A stretch of 64,000 nt of DNA from Actinoplanes sp. M2I2 (GTDB taxonomy: Bacteria > Actinomycetota > Actinomycetes > Mycobacteriales > Micromonosporaceae): positions 182,037-246,036 of the forward strand of contig NZ_JALPVJ010000015.1 of NCBI RefSeq assembly GCF_023544445.1, read 5' to 3'. Every line of letters starts with the position of its first letter. Positions within the stretch are counted from its first letter, which is position 1. A model generated the notes under the pieces. That model was not told the DNA's origin. It ran no database searches and was given only the letters and a program-made list of their open reading frames with translations. The position numbers and the translations under genes were made by a program. Of this stretch, positions 58,643 through 64,000 are shown piece by piece.

Positions 58643-58888
58643 TCAGCCCGCCCAGGACTCCGACATCTGGGGGATCTGCTGGTTGAGTGCCTGCAGATCA
58701 TGCTGCTGCCCGTTGGCGCCGGCGCCGGCGATGAAGCCCAGCTCGACACCGATCTGCTGCCAGCGCTCGTAGAGCACCTGGTCCTGCAGCAGGGCGCGGA
58801 CGTCCTGGTGCGCCGAGCGCAGCTCTTCGAGGGCTGCCTCGTAGCGCGCGACCCGCGTATGCAGGTCCAAAGTCTCGTACGTGGTCAT
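58643..58888 (-). CDS. Small helical hypothetical protein
   Basis: The 81-residue protein is acidic and helical: TYETLDLHTRVARYEAALEE and LRSAHQDVRALLQDQVLYER form a predicted coiled-coil-like helix, followed by WQQIGVELGFIAGAGANGQQ. It has no membrane segment and no recognised family. It is downstream of wrbA by 29 bp and may be co-transcribed. Confidence 0.6.
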   Translation of the reverse strand: MTTYETLDLHTRVARYEAALEELRSAHQDVRALLQDQVLYERWQQIGVELGFIAGAGANGQQHDLQALNQQIPQMSESWAG

Positions 58889-58917
58889 GCAGTCAGGTTA
58901 GCGAAAGATGAGTAGTT

Positions 58918-59526
58918 TTATTCGCTTTTCAGCTTGCCTGCGATGCGGATGATGCGCTGCACCATATGGTCCAGGGCGACCAGCTCGGCGTCGGTGATCG
59001 GAGCGTCGCCGTTCGGGCCGGTCACATGCGAGACCCCGTACGGGTTGCCGTCGACGAACTTGAGCGGGTCGGTGTAACCGGGCGCCACGACGATGCCGCC
59101 GAAGTGGTGGATCGTGTTGTAGAGCGCCAGCAGCGTCGACTCCTGGCCGCCGTGCGCGGTCTGGGTCGCGGTGAAGCCCGCGTACGCCTTGTCGGCCAGC
59201 TGGCCCTGCGCCCACTGCGGGCCCAGCGTGTCGAGGAACTGCTTGAGCTGGCTGGCGATGTTGCCGTACCGGGTGGGCGAGCCGAAGAGCACGGCGTCGG
59301 CCCAGACCACGTCGTCGGCGGTCGCCTTGGGCTCGTCCTTGGTGCGGTCGAAGTGCTGGCTCCATGCGGCGTTGGAGGCGATGGCCTCCTGCGGCGCGAG
59401 CTCGGCCACCTGCCGCAGGCGCACCTCGGCGCCGGACTTCTGCGCCGTCTCGTACAGGCGCTCGGCCATCTTGTGGAGCGTCCCGGTGGACGAGTAGTAG
59501 ATGATCGACAGTTTGACGTCGGCCAT
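58918..59526 (-). CDS. wrbA: NAD(P)H:quinone oxidoreductase, WrbA type
   Basis: This 202-residue flavodoxin-fold enzyme has the FMN loop IIYYSSTGTLHKMAERLYET near residues 8-27, FGSPTRYGNIASQLKQFLDT near 81-100 and FTATQTAHGGQESTLLALYN near 118-137, then VVAPGYTDP. WrbA reduces quinones by two electrons and protects from redox stress. An 18-bp palindrome (59549-59566) lies 22 bp upstream of the start and probably binds a MarR- or TetR-type regulator not in this window. Confidence 0.94.
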   Translation of the reverse strand: MADVKLSIIYYSSTGTLHKMAERLYETAQKSGAEVRLRQVAELAPQEAIASNAAWSQHFDRTKDEPKATADDVVWADAVLFGSPTRYGNIASQLKQFLDTLGPQWAQGQLADKAYAGFTATQTAHGGQESTLLALYNTIHHFGGIVVAPGYTDPLKFVDGNPYGVSHVTGPNGDAPITDAELVALDHMVQRIIRIAGKLKSE

Positions 59527-59548
59527 GACGGTCCCCTTCCTCGAAATC

Positions 59549-59566
59549 TGCTTGATGAGTCAAGCA
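59549..59566. promoter_or_regulatory. Palindromic operator upstream of wrbA
   Basis: Perfect 7-bp arms TGCTTGA (59549-59555) and TCAAGCA (59560-59566) surround TGAG. Its position between wrbA and its presumed promoter suggests a repressor site, and the form resembles MarR-family operators (inference). Confidence 0.55.
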
Positions 59567-59593
59567 AATCCCCGGCAGGGCGGGGCCGAAACG

Positions 59594-59869
59594 CTAAACC
59601 CGGAGTTCGCCGCCGTGCGGTCCCACCCCGTCGGCGGTCTCGTCGTCGAACCACACGCCGTCGGCACCGAGGTACCGGAACCGGTAATGGCCCGCCGGGA
59701 CGGTGACGCTGACCGTACGGGTGCCGTCGCGGCGCGGCTTGAGCTCGTGCCGGCCGGGTTCCCAGTCGTTGAACGTGCCGACCACGCTCACCGGGCCGGT
59801 CGGATGGTCGACCGGCAGGCAGAACGTCACCTTCGTCTTGTTGCCGAAGAGTCGGTTCCTCTTGATCAT
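59594..59869 (-). CDS. CBM48/isoamylase-N-like carbohydrate-binding protein
   Basis: The 91-residue protein is a single early-set beta-sandwich: KVTFCLPVDHPTGPVSVVGT, FNDWEPGRHELKPRRDGTRT and VPAGHYRFRYLGADGVWFDD. This is the CBM48 pattern of glycogen branching enzymes and AMPK-beta-like proteins, here without a catalytic domain. It may bind glycogen or act as an adaptor. The ATG at 59869 is chosen because TGGAGG precedes it. It is divergent to a GNAT gene by 81 bp. Confidence 0.82.
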   Translation of the reverse strand: MIKRNRLFGNKTKVTFCLPVDHPTGPVSVVGTFNDWEPGRHELKPRRDGTRTVSVTVPAGHYRFRYLGADGVWFDDETADGVGPHGGELRV

Positions 59870-59950
59870 CACGGCCTCCACAGCTCGGGCTTTCATCTCT
59901 ACAACGGCCCGCGCCGATACGGGTGACGCCGCGCCGCATACGATTTCGGC

Positions 59951-60400
59951 ATGCATCCGGCGCCCACCGACGAACTGCGGACCGCGACCTTCCGCGACCT
60001 CGACACGACGACTCTCTACGCGATCCTCAAGCTGCGGGCCGACGTCTTCGTGGTCGAGCAGGAGTGCGCCTACGGCGACCTCGACGGCCGCGACGACGAG
60101 CCCGGGACCCGCCACCTGTGGTTCAGCCGGGACGGCGAGATCCGCGCCTACGTCCGCATCCTGGACGACGGCGAGGCCCAGCGCGTCGGCCGCGTGGTCA
60201 CCGCCAAGTCCGCCCGCGGCGCCGGCCTGGCCGCCCGGCTCATGACCGAGGCGCTGGCCGTCATCGGCACCCGCCCCAGCGTCCTGGAGGCCCAGGCCCA
60301 CCTGGCCGGCTTCTACGCCAGGTTCGGCTACACCCGGACAGGCCCGGAGTACCTCGAAGACGGCATCCCCCACATCCCGATGCGCCGCGAAGCCCCGTAG
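59951..60400 (+). CDS. ElaA-like GNAT acetyltransferase
   Basis: The 149-residue protein matches ElaA: TTLYAILKLRADVFVVEQEC near 20-39, YGDLDGRDDEPGTRHLWFSR, RILDDGEAQRVGRVVTAKSA, GAGLAARLMTEALAV and LEAQAHLAGFYARFGYTRTG, then YLEDGIPHIPMRR. The substrate is unknown. It ends 2 bp before the second copy of the palindromic element also found after the GNAT at 30.5 kb. Confidence 0.92.
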   Translation: MHPAPTDELRTATFRDLDTTTLYAILKLRADVFVVEQECAYGDLDGRDDEPGTRHLWFSRDGEIRAYVRILDDGEAQRVGRVVTAKSARGAGLAARLMTEALAVIGTRPSVLEAQAHLAGFYARFGYTRTGPEYLEDGIPHIPMRREAP

Positions 60401-60402
60401 CA

Positions 60403-60484
60403 CTCTGGTGGATCACGTGGGAGCGAGACGAGGTCCCGATCGTGGCCGGCATCGGCCGCAGCCCCGCGTGATCCACCGGATACG
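60403..60484. repeat. Dispersed palindromic element, copy 2
   Basis: The left end CTCTGGTGGATCACGTGGGA (60403-60422) and right end CGTGATCCACCGGATACG (60467-60484) are inverted relative to each other, and both match the ends of the element at 31022-31152. The core is shorter (82 bp total) and different. It lies between convergent genes. Confidence 0.7.
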
Positions 60485-60582
60485 CCCCCGGCCGTCATGA
60501 CGAGCCGGGCAACGCCCTGGCCCCGCTCTGCACGCCTTCGAGCGCAGCCGCTCCACGACACGACCCGCCCTCCGGAACAGCC

Positions 60583-61191
60583 TCAGCTGATCGACCAGCC
60601 CCCGTCGACGGAGTGGCGGCAGGCGGCGGGCTCGTCCCCGCTGCTGACGAACAGGGCGATGAGCAGGCCGGGCCCGTACGCCAGGGCCTCTCGCGGCAGG
60701 GGGCCGGAGGTCACCAGCGAGGCCAGGCCGTGCCCGACCGTCCAGGTCTGGGTGGCCAGGGCCGGCGGGTCGATGTCGTCGCGGAACCGTCCGGCCGCCC
60801 GAGCCCGCTCGACGGCCCGCACGAGGTGGAGCAGCCCCTCGTCGGCCGCGGCCGGATCCTCGAGATCGAACCCGGCGTCGAACATGACCCGGTAGAGATC
60901 GGGGTTGGCCAGGGCGTTCGAGACGTACGCGGCGCCGAGCGCGGTGAGATCGCGCACCGGGTCGGCCGTCGCCGGGACGGTGGCGAGCCGGGCCGTGAGA
61001 CGGGTGAAGCCCTCCTGCCGCATCGCCCGCCACAACCCGTCCATGCTCCCGAAGTGGGTGTAGACCGCCATCGTCGACATGCCGGTCTCCGCGACGATCG
61101 ATCGCAGCGTGATCGGCTCACGCGCCCGCAGCATGTGCGCGGCCCGCTCGATCAGCAAAGTCCGGGTCGCCGGATCCTTCGTCCTAGCCAT
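60583..61191 (-). CDS. TetR-family repressor
   Basis: This 202-residue protein has an N-terminal HTH (DPATRTLLIERAAHMLRARE and ITLRSIVAETGMSTMAVYTH, about residues 6-48) and a C-terminal ligand domain (YRVMFDAGFDLEDPAAADEG). It diverges from ridA, and a perfect 13-bp inverted repeat lies in the 67-bp gap, three bases upstream of its own ATG. It probably represses both itself and ridA. Ligand unknown. Confidence 0.93.
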   Translation of the reverse strand: MARTKDPATRTLLIERAAHMLRAREPITLRSIVAETGMSTMAVYTHFGSMDGLWRAMRQEGFTRLTARLATVPATADPVRDLTALGAAYVSNALANPDLYRVMFDAGFDLEDPAAADEGLLHLVRAVERARAAGRFRDDIDPPALATQTWTVGHGLASLVTSGPLPREALAYGPGLLIALFVSSGDEPAACRHSVDGGWSIS

Positions 61192-61194
61192 TGA

Positions 61195-61224
61195 CTTAAC
61201 ATAGCATAGCGATGCTATGTTAAG
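61195..61224. promoter_or_regulatory. 30-bp TetR operator between tetR and ridA
   Basis: Arms CTTAACATAGCAT (61195-61207) and ATGCTATGTTAAG (61212-61224) are perfect inverted repeats around AGCG. It is AT-rich against the surrounding DNA and placed where it would block both divergent promoters. Confidence 0.85.
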
Positions 61225-61258
61225 CGTCAGCAACCCAGCCCCGCGACGAGGAGCCACC

Positions 61259-61666
61259 ATGGCAGTAGAGCTGATCAACCCCGACGGACTGCCCAAGCCC
61301 GAGGTCTACCGGCAGATGTCGATCGCCACCGGGTCACGCCTGGTCTTCCTGGCCGGGCAGGTGGCCCGTGACGCCGACGGCAACCCGGTCGGCCCGGGCG
61401 ACCTGGCCGCCCAGACCGAGCAGGCCTACCTGAACATCGGCACGGCGATGGCCGCGGCCGGCGGCTCGTTCGACGACGTGGCCAAGCTGACCGTGCACGT
61501 CGTCGACTGGTCGCCCGAGAAGTTCCCGCTGCTCGGCGAGGGGGTCGCCCGGGCCGCCGCCAAGCTCGGCGTCGACCCGGTCAAACCGATCACCCTGCTG
61601 AGCGTCGCCGCCCTCGGCGAGCCCGACCTGCTCGTCGAGGTGGAAGCGATCGCCGTCCTCGACTGA
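61259..61666 (+). CDS. RidA-family protein (reactive enamine/imine deaminase-like)
   Basis: The 135-residue protein has INPDGLPKPEVYRQMSIATG, VFLAGQVARDADGNPVGPGD, LAAQTEQAYLNIGTAMAAAG and KPITLLSVAALGEPDLLVEV. This is the YjgF/YER057c/UK114 trimer fold. The position of the catalytic Arg of true RidA (usually in xxRxxV near residue 105) reads ITLLSVAALG without Arg, so it may belong to an Rid subfamily with another role. The ATG at 61259 is preceded by GAGGAG. It is divergent to the TetR gene under a shared operator. Confidence 0.9.
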   Translation: MAVELINPDGLPKPEVYRQMSIATGSRLVFLAGQVARDADGNPVGPGDLAAQTEQAYLNIGTAMAAAGGSFDDVAKLTVHVVDWSPEKFPLLGEGVARAAAKLGVDPVKPITLLSVAALGEPDLLVEVEAIAVLD

Positions 61667-61706
61667 CCCTCGTCACGGTTACGGCCACGGCTATCGGCTA
61701 CGCCGG

Positions 61707-62411
61707 TCAGGGCAGGGTGGCGACGAGTTCGCTGAGCGAGCGGCGGCGGCCCGTGTAGAACGGGACCTCCTCGCGGACGTGCCGCCGGGCGGTCGAGGCG
61801 CGCAGGTCACGCATCAGGTCGACGATGCGGTGGAGCTCGTCGGCCTCGAAGGCCAGCATCCACTCGTAGTCGCCCAGCGCGAACGACGCGACCGTGTTGG
61901 CCCGCACGTCGGGGTAGCCCCGGGCCATCCGGCCGTGCTCGGCCAGCATGTGGCGGCGCTCCTCGTCGGGCAGCAGATACCACTCGTAGGACCGCACGAA
62001 CGGGTACACGCAGATGTACGGGCGCGCCTCCTCGCCGGCCAGGAAGGCGGGCAGGTGGCTCTTGTTGAACTCGGCCGGGCGGTGCAGGGCCATCTGCGAC
62101 CACACCGGGGCCAGGTGCCGGCCCAGAGCCGTCCGGCGGAACAGCGAGTACGCCTCCTGCAGCGCGTCCGGCGAGGCCGAGTGCCACCAGACCAGGACGT
62201 CGGCGTCGGCGCGCAGGCCGGACAGGTCGTACGTGCCCCGGACGGTCACGTCCTTGGCCGCCAGCTGCTCGAAGAGCCCGTCCACCTCGGTGGCGAGTTC
62301 CTCGCGCAACGCCGGCAGGGGCGTCTCGGCCCGGAACACCGACCACATCGTGTAGCGGATCGTGGCGTTCAGCTCGTTGATCCGTGCTGCGTTCGACTGC
62401 TGCTCACTCAT
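61707..62411 (-). CDS. hemQ: Coproheme decarboxylase HemQ/ChdC
   Basis: This 234-residue chlorite-dismutase-fold protein has ATIRYTMWSVFRAETPLPAL, GTYDLSGLRADADVLVWWHS, EFNKSHLPAFLAGEEARPYI, CVYPFVRSYEWYLLPDEERR (conserved Tyr) and SFALGDYEWMLAFEADELHR. In actinobacteria HemQ converts coproheme to haem b. The start ATG overlaps the hemG stop (ATGA). The pair indicates the coproporphyrin-dependent pathway. Confidence 0.95.
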   Translation of the reverse strand: MSEQQSNAARINELNATIRYTMWSVFRAETPLPALREELATEVDGLFEQLAAKDVTVRGTYDLSGLRADADVLVWWHSASPDALQEAYSLFRRTALGRHLAPVWSQMALHRPAEFNKSHLPAFLAGEEARPYICVYPFVRSYEWYLLPDEERRHMLAEHGRMARGYPDVRANTVASFALGDYEWMLAFEADELHRIVDLMRDLRASTARRHVREEVPFYTGRRRSLSELVATLP

Positions 62412-63796
62412 AGCGACGCCTCCCATGCCTTGCTCAGGTCTTCGGCGGCGCGTTCGCCGCTCGCGACGCAGGCCGGGATCCCGACCCCGTCGAATGCCGC
62501 ACCGGCCAGCGCCAGCCCCGGTGGCAGGGCCGCCCGGGCCGCGGTCAGCCGTCCCAGGTGCCCCGGCGTGTACTGCGGAAGCCCGCCGCCCCAGCGCTGC
62601 ACCCACGAGGCGACCGGCGGCGGCAACTCCCCGCCGAGCAGCTCGCCCAGCTCGCGCCGGGCCCGCTCGGTGAGCACCACGTCGTCGAACTGGAGCCGCT
62701 CCTCCTCGCCGGCCCGGCCCAGCGACACCCGCACGATCACCGGGGCGTTCGCGGGCCGAGCCCACTTGCGGGTGACGAAGGTGGCCGCCTTGACCAGCGT
62801 GCCCTCGCTCGGCGGGACCAGGAAGCCGCTCAGCTCGGGCAGCGGCGTGCCGGGCGGCAGCGCGAGGGCGACCAGCGCCACGCTCGCGTAGTCGAGCCCG
62901 CCGATGGCCTCGGCCGCGACCGGCGCCACGCCCGTGAGCAGCCGGGCCGCGGGCTTGGCCGGCACGGCCAGCACCACGGCGTCGACGTCGTCGGTGCGTG
63001 GCATCGGAACCGGGCCCAGCAGCAGTCGCCAGCCGTCGGCGGTGCGGGCCAGCTCGCGTACGGGAAGGCCCAGGCTCACCCTTGCGCCGCTGGCTGTGGC
63101 GGCCGCGCCGACCAGGCGGCTCAGCCCGCCGTCGAGCGCGCCGAAGACCGGTTGCCCGGGGACCCGCCGGCTCGCCACCTGGGCCGCGCGGACGGCGGCG
63201 CCCAGGGTGTGCTCGACGCGGGCCGTGCGGGCCAGCTGCGGCATGGTGACCTCGAGCGACAGCCGGTCGGCGCGCCCGGCGTAGACGCCGCCGAGCATCG
63301 GGTCGACCAGCCGGTCGACGACCTCGGGGCCGTAGCGCTCGCGGACCAGGGCGCCGACCGCGACGTCCGCGCCCTCGGCCAGCAGCGGCCGGCCGTCGTC
63401 GGCGTCGTGGCCGGTCTCGGCGTGCGCGAGGTCGCCCAGCCGCGTGGGGTCGGCCGGGACGCCGACCAGGGTGCCGGCCGGCATCGGGGCGAGCCGGCCA
63501 CCGAAGGCCAGGGCGGCGGGCACCTTGCGCGGGTGCACCAGGGCGCGCTCCAGAGCCAGGCGCCTGACGAGCGCGACGGCGGCCGACTCGGTGCCGTCGG
63601 AGCCGGTCATCAGGAACGACTCGGCGCCCCGCTCGACGGTCACCCCGGCCAGCTCGCCCGTGCGCAGCTTGCCGCCGAGGGCGCCGCTCTGCTCGTACAC
63701 GATGATCTCGGTGTCGGGCGGGGTGAGGTCGCGCAGCCGCAGGGCGGCCGCCAGCCCGGCGATGCCGCCGCCGATGACCGCAACCCGCTTCCGCAC
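62408..63796 (-). CDS. hemG: Coproporphyrinogen/protoporphyrinogen III oxidase (HemG/HemY/CgoX)
   Basis: The 462-residue FAD enzyme begins RVAVIGGGIAGLAAALRLRD with the dinucleotide motif GxGxxG, has YEQSGALGGKLRTGELAGVT, GAESFLMTGSDGTESAAVAL, VVDRLVDPMLGGVYAGRADR and a C-terminal PGLALAGAAFDGVGIPACVA. It oxidises coproporphyrinogen III (in this pathway) to coproporphyrin. The start is GTG at 63796 with GGAGAG upstream. It is coupled to hemQ. Confidence 0.95.
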   Translation of the reverse strand: MRKRVAVIGGGIAGLAAALRLRDLTPPDTEIIVYEQSGALGGKLRTGELAGVTVERGAESFLMTGSDGTESAAVALVRRLALERALVHPRKVPAALAFGGRLAPMPAGTLVGVPADPTRLGDLAHAETGHDADDGRPLLAEGADVAVGALVRERYGPEVVDRLVDPMLGGVYAGRADRLSLEVTMPQLARTARVEHTLGAAVRAAQVASRRVPGQPVFGALDGGLSRLVGAAATASGARVSLGLPVRELARTADGWRLLLGPVPMPRTDDVDAVVLAVPAKPAARLLTGVAPVAAEAIGGLDYASVALVALALPPGTPLPELSGFLVPPSEGTLVKAATFVTRKWARPANAPVIVRVSLGRAGEEERLQFDDVVLTERARRELGELLGGELPPPVASWVQRWGGGLPQYTPGHLGRLTAARAALPPGLALAGAAFDGVGIPACVASGERAAEDLSKAWEASL

Positions 63797-64000
63797 GCTC
63801 TCCAGCCTTTCAGGTACGGCCCTGTCCGGTACGGCGGGGGTCGCCCGGTGTGAGCTGCGTCCGACCGTTATCTTTCAGTGCGCTTTAGCAAGCACATGAT
63901 CGATAGTCCTGCCTTGCGGTGGGACGGTCCCGGTCTGACCCGCTGATGCGGTGCCGGGTTCACGCTTCACGGCCACCTGCCCGCGGACGCGGGTCTTCTG
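63797..64000. other. Right edge of the window, upstream of hemG
   Basis: On the minus strand, one frame is open from the window edge to a TGA near 63875 (ending DHVLAKAH), and another stops near 63960 (ending GGREA). Either could be the end of a gene lying to the right, possibly the preceding haem gene, but neither is recognisable. The rest probably contains the hemG promoter. Confidence 0.3.

Noticed and set aside
1..64000. tRNA, rRNA and known riboswitches
   Set aside because: I looked for conserved tRNA ends, rRNA stretches and common riboswitch cores in the intergenic gaps and saw none; a covariance-model scan would be needed to exclude small RNAs.

Overview
The window is about 64 kb of very GC-rich DNA with dense genes, frequent ATGA/GTGA start-stop overlaps, many GTG starts and strong GC bias at third codon positions. 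Gene content (SigL-like ECF sigma factor with zinc anti-sigma factor, BsaP beside BioB, HemQ beside a coproporphyrinogen/protoporphyrinogen oxidase, stand-alone LigD polymerase domain and LigC-type ligase, LPXTG wall protein) points to an actinobacterium. The protein style suggests Micromonosporaceae (Actinoplanes-like), which is inference. No rRNA, tRNA, CRISPR array or prophage was seen.

Layout. 1-9.1 kb: a truncated PAS-GGDEF-EAL c-di-GMP protein, a methyltransferase whose stop codon lies in a CTAG-flanked 258-bp inverted-repeat element, an IS30 transposase remnant, a HAD/ROK pair, a TrmH-type RNA methyltransferase, an SDR/LysR divergent pair and an AlkA-like glycosylase. 9.4-13.9 kb: an ECF sigma/anti-sigma pair closed by a textbook intrinsic terminator, followed by a three-gene cluster of secreted or membrane proteins. 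14.5-15.7 kb: a methyltransferase and a beheaded TetR gene. 15.8-22.2 kb: a four-gene operon herA-sbcD-sbcC-nurA, preceded by two perfect DnaA boxes. This is the most interesting system here: an archaeal-type DNA-end-processing module with HerA/NurA joined to SbcCD (Mre11/Rad50). 22.4-30.3 kb: a RibD-like reductase with a 39-residue cysteine-rich leader gene, two ACT-domain proteins (one fused to GNAT) and the biotin locus (bsaP-bioB divergent from bioF-bioD), in which BioD carries a disordered N-terminal extension of roughly 480 residues.

30.5-42 kb: a GNAT, a GH65 phosphorylase/hydrolase with a PfkB kinase, GAF, a diacylglycerol-kinase-like protein, a decayed ArsR/MFS locus, a GT2/YdcF/metallo-beta-lactamase-fold cluster, a LURP-one-like protein and dGTPase. 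42-50.7 kb: Nudix, LPXTG protein, a PH-like membrane protein, msrB, LigD polymerase domain, GNAT, K+ channel, TAP-like lipoprotein peptidase and LigC. 50.7-53.9 kb: an unusual AT-richer and simple-repeat-rich tract with a low-complexity gene, a (CTGCGA)13 microsatellite and a 38-bp tandem array. 54-64 kb: a HipA-like kinase with a DUF3037 protein, GT2, dfrA-thyA, wrbA, a CBM48-like protein, GNAT, a TetR/RidA pair with a 30-bp operator, and hemG-hemQ of the coproporphyrin-dependent haem pathway.

Dispersed repeats are a second theme. A palindromic element follows two GNAT genes (31.0 and 60.4 kb), a 126-bp element occurs in opposite orientations (42.0 and 45.1 kb), and short tandem arrays sit at gene ends (37.3, 49.1, 53.3 kb). 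Several genes are fragments: IS30 transposase, TetR, ArsR-like, a CU044_5270-like protein and perhaps a shortened MFS transporter.
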